From: an uncultured Anaerolineales bacterium
GTDB lineage: Bacteria > Chloroflexota > Anaerolineae > Anaerolineales > Villigracilaceae
Length of the DNA: 39,712 nt
Direction: 5' to 3'
NCBI GenBank assembly: GCA_937960595.1
Contig: CALGPL010000056.1
Coordinates: forward strand, 1-39,712
The position numbers and the translations under genes are program-made. The notes beneath the pieces are model-generated. The model was given only the letters and a program-made list of their open reading frames with translations. It was not told the DNA's origin and did not search any database. Shown one piece after another: positions 31,584-39,604 of this stretch; within the stretch, counting starts at the first letter, position 1, and every line of letters starts with the position of its first letter.

Positions 31584-32987
31584 ATGCTCCACCCCGACCG
31601 CCTCTTCGCCCCCGACCGAACCCGCCGCGCCCTGGCGCGCCGACTCTACGAGAGCGCCAAAGACCTGCCCATCGTCTCCCCGCACGGACACGTCGACCCG
31701 CGCCTGTTCGCCGACCCGCAAGCCGCCTTCGGCTCGCCTGCCGACCTGTTCATCTTCCCCGACCACTATGTGACCCGCATGCTCTATTCGCAGGGCGTCC
31801 CGCTCGAAAGCCTGGGCATTGCGCCGGCCGACGGCGGAAGCGTGGAAAGGGACCCTCGCGCCATCTGGCGTCTCTTCTGCACCAACTTCCACCTCTTCCG
31901 CGCCACCCCCTCCGGCCTCTGGCTGCGGCACGAATTGAGCCAGGTCTTCGGAATTGACGACACCCCCTCCGCTGCCAACGCCGACCGACTCTATGACGAG
32001 ATCGCCGAAAAACTCGCCCGCCCCGAATTCTCCCCGCGCGCCCTGTTCGCGCGCTTCAATATCGAAGTCCTGGCGACCACCGATGCGGCGACCGATACGC
32101 TCGAACATCATCGGGCCATCCGCGCCTCCGGCTGGGGCGGGCGCGTCCTCCCCACCTTCCGCCCCGACGGCCTCGTCAACCTGGACACGCCCGGCTGGCG
32201 CAAGAACCTCGAAGCCCTGAGCGCCGTCAGCGGCGTGGAGGTCACGGACTACGCCTCCTTCCTGCGCGCCCTGGAAGCGCGGCGGGCCTTCTTCAAGGCG
32301 ATGGGCGCCACCGCCACCGACCACGCCGCCCTGACCCCCGTCACCGCCGAACTCTCCCCCCAGGAAGCAAACACCATCTTTCAGCGCGCCCTGCGCGGCC
32401 AAGCCGATGCTGCTGACGCCGCCCGCTTCACCGCCCACATGCTGATGGAAATGGCACGCATGAGCATCGAGGACGGCCTGGTCATGCAACTGCACCCGGG
32501 TTCGTTCCGTAACCACAACCGTCTGCTCTTCGAGCGCTTCGGCCCCGACCGCGGCGCCGACATCCCCATCCAAACCGAATACACCCACAGCCTGAGGCCC
32601 CTCCTGAACAAGTACGGCAACGACCCGCGTCTGACGTTGATCATCTTCACCCTGGACGAGTCCACCTACGCCCGCGAACTGGCGCCCCTGGCCGGGCATT
32701 ATCCGGCGCTCAAACTCGGCCCGCCCTGGTGGTTCCACGACAGTTGGAACGGCATGCAGCGTTACTTCGACCAGGTGATGGAAACCGCCGGCCTCTACAA
32801 CACCGCCGGCTTCAACGACGACACGCGCGCTTTCTGCTCCATTCCAGCGCGGCACGACCTCTGGCGGCGCGCCTGCGCCGACTGGCTGGCCGGCCTGGTC
32901 GCCCGTCACATCGTGGACGTGGATGAAGCCCACGAGATGATGATCGAACTGGCCGTTGGTCTGGCCAGGCGGGCTTATAAACTATAG
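31584..32987 (+). CDS. uxaC: Glucuronate/galacturonate isomerase
   Basis: A 467-residue protein matching UxaC: SPHGHVDPRLF (metal-binding HxH), DHYVTRMLYSQG, RVLPTFRPD, LHPGSFRNHN and LGPPWWFHDSWNGMQRYFDQVMETAGLYNTAGFNDDTRAF. It converts D-glucuronate to D-fructuronate and D-galacturonate to D-tagaturonate in the cytoplasm. It directly follows the beta-glucuronidase that supplies glucuronate. Full length, with no missing motif. Confidence 0.93.
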   Translation: MLHPDRLFAPDRTRRALARRLYESAKDLPIVSPHGHVDPRLFADPQAAFGSPADLFIFPDHYVTRMLYSQGVPLESLGIAPADGGSVERDPRAIWRLFCTNFHLFRATPSGLWLRHELSQVFGIDDTPSAANADRLYDEIAEKLARPEFSPRALFARFNIEVLATTDAATDTLEHHRAIRASGWGGRVLPTFRPDGLVNLDTPGWRKNLEALSAVSGVEVTDYASFLRALEARRAFFKAMGATATDHAALTPVTAELSPQEANTIFQRALRGQADAADAARFTAHMLMEMARMSIEDGLVMQLHPGSFRNHNRLLFERFGPDRGADIPIQTEYTHSLRPLLNKYGNDPRLTLIIFTLDESTYARELAPLAGHYPALKLGPPWWFHDSWNGMQRYFDQVMETAGLYNTAGFNDDTRAFCSIPARHDLWRRACADWLAGLVARHIVDVDEAHEMMIELAVGLARRAYKL

Positions 32988-33010
32988 CCAGAAACTACGC
33001 CTCACGATTC

Positions 33011-34183
33011 ATGCTCACTCCCCTCGGTCTCTACCCCTCCTTCGGTTTCGGCGACCGGCTCGGCCTGGCCACCCCCGGCCATATCGCCGCCCTCCGCGCT
33101 TCGTCCCTCGCGTTCTTGCCCGTCTTCGCCCAGCAATCCGTCCGCGAGAACACCCGCACCGGCCGAACCCCGCAGCAGGTGCTAGACGACGCCCGCCGTG
33201 CTGTCGAAGCCGCCGGCTGGGATGGCCCCTGGGGCGCCGACGCCGACCATCTCAAGTCGCTCGACGACCTGCCGCCCTTCGTCCAGGCTGGGTACACCTG
33301 CTACACCGTTGACCCCGGCGACTACGTTGACCCCGCCGCCGACGCCGATCCACTGCCGATCCTGCAAGAGAAAGCGTCTTCCCTGAATGTGGAGGAAGCG
33401 AAAGCCCTCTACCTCCACACCCAACCCTATCCGGCTGCCGAACCGTTCGACGAAGCAACGCTCCTGCGGGCGCTGGTCAAATACGGCCGCGCGGTCCAGC
33501 ATGTGGCAGCCATGTACCGCCGCCTGCGCCAACTCCTGCCTACAGACTTCGATTTCGAGGTCTCAGTGGATGAGACAGCCGTCCCCACCACGCCATGGGA
33601 GCACTTTTTCATCGCCAGTGAATTGATCCGCGCCGGCGTCCGCTTCACCGGCCTGGCGCTGCGCTTCCCCGGCCGCTTCGAAAAGGGCGTGGACTACCTC
33701 GGCGATTTGACCGCCCTGGACGGTGAATTGGCACGCCATGCCGCCGTCGCCGACCATTTCGGCACCTACAAAATCAGCCTGCACTCCGGCTCGGACAAAT
33801 TCAGCCTCTACCCTCTGCTGGTCCGGCATTTTGGCAGGCGCATCCATGTGAAGACGGCAGGCACCTCATATCTGGAAGCGTTGCGCACCCTGGCCCAGGT
33901 CTCCCCGGCGCTCTTCGAACGAATCTGGGCGCTGGCCCTGGAACGTTACCCGATTGACCGCGCCACCTATCACGTCTCGGCAGACCCGCGCCAGGTCCCG
34001 CCCGACCTGCCCCTGCCTGCCCTGCTGGATGACTTCCACGCCCGTCAGATTTTACACGTCACCTATGGCTCGGCGCTGGCCGTCTTTGGCCCCCAAATCA
34101 AAGCCTCGCTGACCCAACACGCCGAAGCCTACCGGATGAATGTGCAAAGACACTTTTGCAAACATCTGGACTTATTGAAGTAA
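33011..34183 (+). CDS. uxaE: Tagaturonate epimerase-family protein (UxaE-like)
   Basis: A 390-residue protein resembling the UxaE family first known from Thermotoga, which interconverts D-tagaturonate and D-fructuronate by 3-epimerisation. Characteristic stretches: YPSFGFGDRLGLATPGH, WGADADHLKSLDDL (a DHLK metal/acid site), GYTCYTVDPGDYVD, FEVSVDETAVPTTPWEHFF and YKISLHSGSDKFSLYP. With UxaC it channels galacturonate into the fructuronate branch. No clear ribosome site; 23 bases from uxaC. Assignment rests on motif memory and context. Confidence 0.75.
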   Translation: MLTPLGLYPSFGFGDRLGLATPGHIAALRASSLAFLPVFAQQSVRENTRTGRTPQQVLDDARRAVEAAGWDGPWGADADHLKSLDDLPPFVQAGYTCYTVDPGDYVDPAADADPLPILQEKASSLNVEEAKALYLHTQPYPAAEPFDEATLLRALVKYGRAVQHVAAMYRRLRQLLPTDFDFEVSVDETAVPTTPWEHFFIASELIRAGVRFTGLALRFPGRFEKGVDYLGDLTALDGELARHAAVADHFGTYKISLHSGSDKFSLYPLLVRHFGRRIHVKTAGTSYLEALRTLAQVSPALFERIWALALERYPIDRATYHVSADPRQVPPDLPLPALLDDFHARQILHVTYGSALAVFGPQIKASLTQHAEAYRMNVQRHFCKHLDLLK

Positions 34184-34204
34184 ACTTGTTGTCCGGCAAT
34201 CAAC

Positions 34205-34240
34205 CGGCCAAATCTGCCTCTTCGGGCGATCGTTTGGCCG
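34205..34240 (+). promoter_or_regulatory. Inverted repeat upstream of the mannonate oxidoreductase gene
   Basis: CGGCCAAA (34205-34212) pairs perfectly with TTTGGCCG (34233-34240) across 20 bases. It lies in the widest gap so far in the run (89 bases). It could be a partial terminator, an internal operator or a processing site. A TAAAAT at 34249-34254 could be a -10 box, but no -35 is seen. Confidence 0.4.
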
Positions 34241-34272
34241 TCAGCGGTTAAAATCTACGTTGGAGGCCCCCC

Positions 34273-35079
34273 ATGCCCGATTTCGACATGACCGACAAAG
34301 TCGCCGTTGTCACCGGTGGAGCCGGCGTGCTGTGCTCCGCCATGTGCCGGGAACTGGCCGCCAGGGGAGCACAGGTAGCCGTTCTGGACCTAAACGAAGC
34401 CGCCGCCCAGGCCCTGGCCGCCGAACTCGGCCACCGGGCGCTCGGCCTGGCCTGTGACGTACTCGACCGCCCGAGCGTCGAAGCCGCGGCGCGGCAAGTT
34501 CTCTCTGCCTTTGGCCGTATTGACATCCTCATCAACGGAGCCGGCGGCAATCATCCCCAAGCCACCACCTCGCCGCAACGCCCCTTCTTCGACCTACCTC
34601 CGGAGGCCCTCCGTTGGGTCTTCGACCTGAATCTGCTGGGAACGATTCTGCCCTCTCAGGTCTTCGGCAAGATCATGGCGGAGCAGGAACACGGCGTCAT
34701 CCTGAACATCGCCTCGATGAACGCCTTCCGCCCGCTGACGCGCATCCCGGCCTACTCAGCCGCCAAAGCCGCAGTAAACAACTTCACCCGGTGGCTGGCC
34801 GTCCACATGGCGCAGGAATACAGCCCAGACATCCGCGTCAACGCCCTTGCCCCCGGTTTCTTCCTGACCGAGCAAAACCGCTACCTGCTCGTTGACCCCC
34901 AAACCGGCGACCTGACCGCGCGCGGCCGGCAAATCCTCGCCCACACCCCGATGAACCGCTTCGGAGTCCCCGAAGACCTGCTCGGCGCTATGCTCTGGCT
35001 GGTCTCGCCTGCCTCGGCGTTCGTCACCGGCGCGGTCGTGCCGGTAGATGGGGGATTCTCGGCTTTCAGTGGCGTCTAG
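34273..35079 (+). CDS. uxuB: SDR-type fructuronate reductase (D-mannonate oxidoreductase)
   Basis: A 268-residue SDR. Cofactor motif VVTGGAGVLCSAM, D in VLDLN favouring NAD, NGAGGNHPQATTSP, IASMNAF, YSAAKAAV (YxxxK), and LAPGFFLTEQNRYLL. The NGAGGNHPxATT block is what I recall from the Bacillus-type D-mannonate oxidoreductase. It would reduce D-fructuronate to D-mannonate. Context between UxaE and a LarA-like epimerase supports this. GGAGG precedes the ATG. A related sugar-acid substrate remains possible. Confidence 0.78.
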   Translation: MPDFDMTDKVAVVTGGAGVLCSAMCRELAARGAQVAVLDLNEAAAQALAAELGHRALGLACDVLDRPSVEAAARQVLSAFGRIDILINGAGGNHPQATTSPQRPFFDLPPEALRWVFDLNLLGTILPSQVFGKIMAEQEHGVILNIASMNAFRPLTRIPAYSAAKAAVNNFTRWLAVHMAQEYSPDIRVNALAPGFFLTEQNRYLLVDPQTGDLTARGRQILAHTPMNRFGVPEDLLGAMLWLVSPASAFVTGAVVPVDGGFSAFSGV

Positions 35080-35088
35080 GAGCAGGAC

Positions 35089-36348
35089 ATGTTGCTCGCC
35101 CAGGCCATCGCTCCGCCGGGTCAGGCGCTTACGCAAGGCGCCATCCAGCGCACCTTAGGCACCGCCCTGGAGCGGCGTTTTAGCAACCAGCGCCTGCTCG
35201 TCCTGATTCCCGACCACACCCGCACCCTGCCGCTGCCCCTGCTCTTCCGCCTGCTGGTCGAGATTTTGCACGACGCCCGGCAAGTAGATTTCATGGTCGC
35301 CCTGGGGACTCACCCGCCATTGAGCGCAGAAAGCCTGAACGAACTGGTCGGCATCTCGGCCAAAGAACGGGCTTCCACGTACAAACATGTCAAACTGCTC
35401 AACCACGCCTGGGATGACCCCTCCGCCCTGGTGGCGCTGGGGACGATGGAACAGGATGAAATCCGCGCCCTGGCCGGGGCGTGCTGGCACCCCTCCATGC
35501 CGGCGCGCGTTGAGATTCGCTTGAACCGCGCCGCCCTGGAGCACGATCACCTCCTCATCCTCGGCCCGACGTTCCCGCACGAAGTGGTCGGCTTTTCAGG
35601 CGGGGCCAAGTACCTCTTCCCGGGCATCTCCGGCCCGGAGATGATCAACGCCACCCACTGGCTCGGCGCCCTGGCCGGCGTGGTCGGGACGATTGGCATC
35701 AAAGAGACCCCCGTCCGCGCCATGATTCACGCTGCCGCCGAACGGCTCTCCACGCCGATCACCCTCCTTGCGCTGACGGTCGAGGGCGAGGCGCTCTCCG
35801 GCCTGTTCATCGGCGACTACCTCTCGGCCTGGAGCGCCGCCGCCGACCTTTCGGCTCAGCGTCACATCCGCTGGTGCGAGCGCCCTTACCGGCGAGTCCT
35901 CTCTTGCGCTCCGGCCATGTACGATGAACTCTGGACGGCTGCCAAGGCGATGTACAAACTGGAACCGGCCGTGGCCGTCGGCGGCGAGGTCATCATCTAC
36001 GCGCCGCATCTGGCAGAGGTCAGCCGCGTCCACGGCAAATACATCTACCAAATCGGCTACCACATCTTGGATTACTTCCTGGCCGATTGGGAGCGCTTCA
36101 AGCACATCCCGCTTGGCGTACTGGCGCACAGCACCCATCTGCGCGGCTCGGGGCGCATGGAAAACGGGCAAGAGCAGCCGAACGTGCGCGTCACCCTCGC
36201 CAGCCGCCTCCCGCCCGAAGACTGTGCCCGCCTGAACCTGGGCTACCTAGACCCGGCTTCCGTCAAGGTGGACGAATGGAAAAACCGCGAGCCTGAAGGC
36301 TGGCTCTACGTCCCCAAGGCGGGTGAAATTTTATATCGCACCCGCTAG
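35089..36348 (+). CDS. larA: LarA-family nickel-pincer racemase/epimerase
   Basis: A 419-residue LarA homologue. Family signatures: D42-H-T-R45 in PDHTRTLP, H74 in LGTHPPLS, and FPHEVVGFSGGAKYLFPGISG followed by THW, supplying the conserved His/Lys residues that hold the NPN cofactor and do catalysis. LarA-family enzymes racemise or epimerise 2-hydroxyacids by hydride transfer; known ones include lactate and malate racemases and D-gluconate 2-epimerases. Beside mannonate and 6-phosphogluconate enzymes, mannonate/gluconate 2-epimerase is the best guess. LarB/C/E cofactor genes are not in the window. AGGAG overlaps the previous stop. Confidence 0.85.
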   Translation: MLLAQAIAPPGQALTQGAIQRTLGTALERRFSNQRLLVLIPDHTRTLPLPLLFRLLVEILHDARQVDFMVALGTHPPLSAESLNELVGISAKERASTYKHVKLLNHAWDDPSALVALGTMEQDEIRALAGACWHPSMPARVEIRLNRAALEHDHLLILGPTFPHEVVGFSGGAKYLFPGISGPEMINATHWLGALAGVVGTIGIKETPVRAMIHAAAERLSTPITLLALTVEGEALSGLFIGDYLSAWSAAADLSAQRHIRWCERPYRRVLSCAPAMYDELWTAAKAMYKLEPAVAVGGEVIIYAPHLAEVSRVHGKYIYQIGYHILDYFLADWERFKHIPLGVLAHSTHLRGSGRMENGQEQPNVRVTLASRLPPEDCARLNLGYLDPASVKVDEWKNREPEGWLYVPKAGEILYRTR

Positions 36349-36370
36349 GACAGGCTTCCAAGCCTGTCCT
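36347..36370. repeat. Perfect hairpin after the larA-like gene
   Basis: AGGACAGGCTT (36347-36357) pairs perfectly with AAGCCTGTCCT (36360-36370). No T-tract follows, so termination would be weak. The AAGCCTG core also occurs in the 6675 and 16775 hairpins, suggesting a dispersed hairpin family. Confidence 0.55.
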
Positions 36371-36391
36371 TGAGCAGGCGAACAGGCAACC

Positions 36392-36889
36392 ATGTCCCTC
36401 GAATCCGTGCTCCTCTCCCATTTTGCCCGTTACCCGGCCATGCAACTGGCCGACCTGTACAAACTCGTCCATCAGGCTGCCCTGGGCAGCGAACACGCCG
36501 TCGGCGACGTCCAGGCTGCCCGCCACCGCCTGACCGGCGAACTGGCTGCACTGGGCGCAGGCCCGGCCGAACCGCTCTTCGACCCGCTCCACGAGGAGAC
36601 CGGCATCCTGCGCGTCCATCTGCGCCCCTACCTCGCTTCCGGCAAGGACCCGGAACTCCTGCTGCAAGCCTTCCTCCGCACCGCCAGCGAATGGCACGGC
36701 GACCCGCAAACCCTCGAGCGATACTGGCAGGCAGCCGCCCACCTGAGCCGCTTTCCGCCTGCTGAAATGGAAACGTTTATCCAATCCCTGCGCGCCCAAA
36801 ATTTCCCGGCTGTTCACCACTCGCCCGAATACAAGCGCCTCTACTGCCCGGCCTATCGGATCATCTGGCAAGGTTTTTGTGATTTTTGA
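36392..36889 (+). CDS. Conserved-looking protein of unknown function
   Basis: A 165-residue, mostly helical, soluble protein that I do not recognise. Notable: LADLYKLVHQAALGSEHAV, a DPLHEETGILRVHLRPYL block, and a C-terminal HHSPEYKRLYCPAYRIIW motif rich in His/Tyr/Arg, which looks like a catalytic or ligand-binding signature. It has neither signal peptide nor membrane segment. It sits between the larA-like and gnd genes in the same orientation, with codon use like its neighbours, so it is likely co-expressed. The ribosome site is weak. Confidence 0.65.
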   Translation: MSLESVLLSHFARYPAMQLADLYKLVHQAALGSEHAVGDVQAARHRLTGELAALGAGPAEPLFDPLHEETGILRVHLRPYLASGKDPELLLQAFLRTASEWHGDPQTLERYWQAAAHLSRFPPAEMETFIQSLRAQNFPAVHHSPEYKRLYCPAYRIIWQGFCDF

Positions 36890-36920
36890 ACATCCTCTAC
36901 TCCGCAATCATTTCCGCAAA

Positions 36921-36950
36921 CTTCGTACCATTCGTGAAATTCGTGGCTAC
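36921..36950. repeat. Short interspersed repeat (ATTCGTGAAATTCGTGGC-type)
   Basis: TACCATTCGTGAAATTCGTG and the following GCTAC lie in the 84-base gap before gnd. A degenerate inverted copy is at 2135-2165. Internally the ATTCGTG unit occurs twice (36930-36936, 36939-36945). Nothing else is seen in the gap except the AAGGAGAC ribosome site of gnd. Confidence 0.45.
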
Positions 36951-36973
36951 CTCCCTCGAAAAGGAGACCTGTT

Positions 36974-38374
36974 ATGGAAAGAGCCAATTTCGGCATCATC
37001 GGCCTGGGCGTGATGGGCTACCACCTCGCCCTGAACATCGAACGTCATGGCTTCTGCGTGGCAGGCTACGACCTGGATCCGGAAAAAGTGCGCCGCTTCA
37101 AATCAGAATCGTCCGGAAAAAACCTGATCGCCTGCGCGAAGCTGGAGGCCTTTCTCGCCGCCCTGGAACGTCCGCGCCGCATCCTGCTGATGGTCCCGGC
37201 CGGCCAGCCGGTGGAGGCGGCGATTGCCTCCCTCCAGCCGCGCCTGGGACGCGGCGATTTGATCATTGATGGCGGCAACTCCTTCTTCCTCGATACCGAG
37301 CGCCGCGCTGGCAAACTCGAAGCAGCCGGCCTGCTCTTCCTCGGTGCGGGCATTAGCGGCGGGGAGCAGGGAGCGCTTTGGGGGCCGGCCATCATGCCCG
37401 GCGGGACGCCGGCAGCCTGGGAACTCGCCCGGCCGGTCTTGGAGGCCATCGCGGCGCGGGTCGGCGACGAACCCTGCGTAGCCTACCTGGGGCCGCGCGG
37501 CGCCGGGCATTACGTCAAGATGGTACACAACGGCATCGAATACGGCGACATGCAGTTGATCGCCGAGTCCTACGACCTGCTCCACCGCGGCCTAGGACTG
37601 AACAACTCTCAACTACACGAAGTCTTTTCCGAATGGAACCGCGGCGAACTCGCATCCTACCTGATCGAAATCACCGCCAACATCTTCACCAAAATTGACC
37701 CCGAGACCGGCTCAGCCGTGCTCGACTTGATTCTGGACGAGGCCCAGCAGAAAGGCACCGGCAAATGGGCCAGCCAGAACGCCCTCGATCTCGGCGCCCC
37801 TACCCCGACCATCAACGCGGCAGTCGAAAGCCGCATCTTGTCGGCCCTGCGGGAGGAGCGCCTCGCCGCTTCTCAGGTCCTGGCCGGGCCCTCGCCGCTC
37901 CTCTCTGCCGCGCCCAAAACGGTCATTGCCCTCGTCCGCGACGCCCTCTACGCCGCCAAGATTTGCTCTTACGCCCAGGGCTTTGCCCTGCTGCGCCTGG
38001 CCAGCCGGGAATACGCCTACGAACTGATCTACAGCGACCTTGCCCGCATCTGGCGCGGCGGCTGCATCATCCGCGCCCGCTTCCTGGAGGACATCCGCCT
38101 GGCCTTTGAGCGCACCCCCGACCTGCCCAACCTGATGCTCGACCCCGATTTCGCCCGCGCCCTCAACGAACGGCAAGCCGCCTTGCGCAAGGTGACGGCC
38201 CTCGCCGCCGAAAGCGGCATCCCGGCCCTGGCCTTTGCTTCTGCGCTGGCCTACTACGACGCCTATCGCAGCGCCCGTCTGCCCGCCAACCTGACCCAGG
38301 CCCAGCGTGACTACTTTGGCGCCCATACCTACCGCCGCCTCGACCGCCACGGCGTATTTCACACCGATTGGTAA
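36974..38374 (+). CDS. gnd: 6-phosphogluconate dehydrogenase, decarboxylating
   Basis: A 466-residue protein, full-length for the GndA type. NADP fold GIIGLGVMGYHLALNIERHG, then GISGGEQGALWGPAIMPGG, GAGHYVKMVHNGIEYGDMQLIAES, DEAQQKGTGKWASQNALDLGAPTPTI, and the C-terminal segment with GCIIRARFLEDI. It oxidises and decarboxylates 6-phosphogluconate to ribulose 5-phosphate in the cytoplasm. Its presence in a hexuronate operon is unusual; it suggests gluconate as an intermediate. AAGGAGAC precedes the ATG. Confidence 0.95.
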   Translation: MERANFGIIGLGVMGYHLALNIERHGFCVAGYDLDPEKVRRFKSESSGKNLIACAKLEAFLAALERPRRILLMVPAGQPVEAAIASLQPRLGRGDLIIDGGNSFFLDTERRAGKLEAAGLLFLGAGISGGEQGALWGPAIMPGGTPAAWELARPVLEAIAARVGDEPCVAYLGPRGAGHYVKMVHNGIEYGDMQLIAESYDLLHRGLGLNNSQLHEVFSEWNRGELASYLIEITANIFTKIDPETGSAVLDLILDEAQQKGTGKWASQNALDLGAPTPTINAAVESRILSALREERLAASQVLAGPSPLLSAAPKTVIALVRDALYAAKICSYAQGFALLRLASREYAYELIYSDLARIWRGGCIIRARFLEDIRLAFERTPDLPNLMLDPDFARALNERQAALRKVTALAAESGIPALAFASALAYYDAYRSARLPANLTQAQRDYFGAHTYRRLDRHGVFHTDW

Positions 38375-38454
38375 GTCAGATTGCCCACCCGCCTCCAACG
38401 ACCCAGCCCCATTCGACCCACCTGCAGAAATCTAGACCCACGAAAGGAGCCAGC

Positions 38455-39534
38455 ATGAAATACGGACTCAACCTGCCTTCCACCGGCGCCCTCGACCTGC
38501 TCGCTCTCGGCGCGCTGGTGCATCGCCTCGATCCCGGCGTTGTCCCTTTCCGCAAAGCGACCGAATGTGCCATCCACGTCAGCGGCGGGGAGTTCAATGT
38601 CGCCGCCAACCTCTCAGATTGCTTTGGCCTCAAAACCGGCCTGGCCACCGCTATGGTGAACTACCCGATCGGCGATCTGATTGCCGAGCGCGTCCGGGCG
38701 ATGGGCGTCCGACCGTTCTATAAACATTTCACCCACAACGGCGTCAGCGGGCCAAACATGGCCACTGTCTATAGCGACCGCGGTTTCGGCGTACGCGCCC
38801 CGGTCGTGTTCTACAACCGCGCCAACGAAGCCGCTGCCCTGCTCAAGCCCGGCGACTTCGACTGGGCGGCCATCTTCGGTCAGGGCGTGCGCTGGTTCCA
38901 CAGCGGCGGTATCTTTGCTTCCCTGTCCGAGACGACCGGCGAACTGATTCTCGAAGCCATGCAGGCCGCCAAAGCCGCCGGGGCCGTAACCTCCTTCGAT
39001 TTGAACTACCGCGCCAAACTATGGAACGTTTGGGGCGGGCCGGAACGAGCGGGCGCCATCCTGCGCCGCATCGTCGCTCATGTGGACGTCCTGGTCGGCA
39101 ACGAGGAAGACCTTCAACTCGGCCTCGGCATCCCCGGCCCTGAAGTGGTCGCCTCCAAACTCGATTCAAGCCTCTTTCTGGGAATGATCGAGAACGTGGT
39201 GGAGCAATTCCCGAACGTCAAGATCCTCGCCACCACCCTGCGTGAAGTCCGCTCGACCAACCGCCACGTCTGGGGCGCGGTGGCCTGGATAGACGGTCGG
39301 GCCTTCGTTTCCCCCACCTGCGAACTGGAGGTCTATGACCGCGTCGGCGGCGGGGATGGTTTCGCTGCCGGCTTCTTCTACGGCCTGCTGACCGGCGAAG
39401 CCGAACAGGAAGCCGTCAACCTGGGCTGGGCGCACGGCGCCCTGCTGACCACCTTCCCCGGCGACACCAGCATGGCCACCCTGGAGCAGGTGCGCGCCCT
39501 TGCCTCGGGCGGGTCGGCGCGGATTCAGCGTTAA
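38455..39534 (+). CDS. PfkB-family sugar-acid kinase (KDG-kinase-like)
   Basis: A 359-residue PfkB/ribokinase-fold kinase. GGEFNVAANLSDCFG is the N-terminal sugar-site motif, SFDLNYRAKLW and NEEDLQLGLG are typical of 2-keto-3-deoxygluconate kinases, and DRVGGGDGFAAGFFYGLL holds catalytic base D301. Expected role: phosphorylation of KDG. If no KDG is made here, gluconate is an alternative substrate. AAAGGAG precedes the ATG. Last gene of the run. Confidence 0.82.
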   Translation: MKYGLNLPSTGALDLLALGALVHRLDPGVVPFRKATECAIHVSGGEFNVAANLSDCFGLKTGLATAMVNYPIGDLIAERVRAMGVRPFYKHFTHNGVSGPNMATVYSDRGFGVRAPVVFYNRANEAAALLKPGDFDWAAIFGQGVRWFHSGGIFASLSETTGELILEAMQAAKAAGAVTSFDLNYRAKLWNVWGGPERAGAILRRIVAHVDVLVGNEEDLQLGLGIPGPEVVASKLDSSLFLGMIENVVEQFPNVKILATTLREVRSTNRHVWGAVAWIDGRAFVSPTCELEVYDRVGGGDGFAAGFFYGLLTGEAEQEAVNLGWAHGALLTTFPGDTSMATLEQVRALASGGSARIQR

Positions 39535-39592
39535 AAAAGAATCCCTCGCCGCAATAGACAATTCCGTAAAAACCAGCGGCCCGGTTTTCCGG

Positions 39593-39598
39593 TATAAT
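39593..39598 (+). promoter_or_regulatory. -10 box of the last gene (leaderless spacing)
   Basis: TATAAT is followed by exactly six bases and then ATG at 39605, the same geometry as at 8142-8156. No ribosome site is present. No clear -35 is seen. Confidence 0.55.
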
Positions 39599-39604
39599 CG
39601 GGGC

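Noticed and set aside
30819-32933. A 704-codon open frame on the minus strand
   Set aside because: It lies antisense to the glucuronidase and uxaC genes, both with clear motifs. It is Gly/Val/Glu-repetitive with no recognisable domain; high GC content keeps such frames open.
35089-36348. Naming the LarA homologue a lactate racemase
   Set aside because: The superfamily covers many 2-hydroxyacids, and no lactate genes or LarB/C/E are near; the uronate context favours a sugar-acid substrate.
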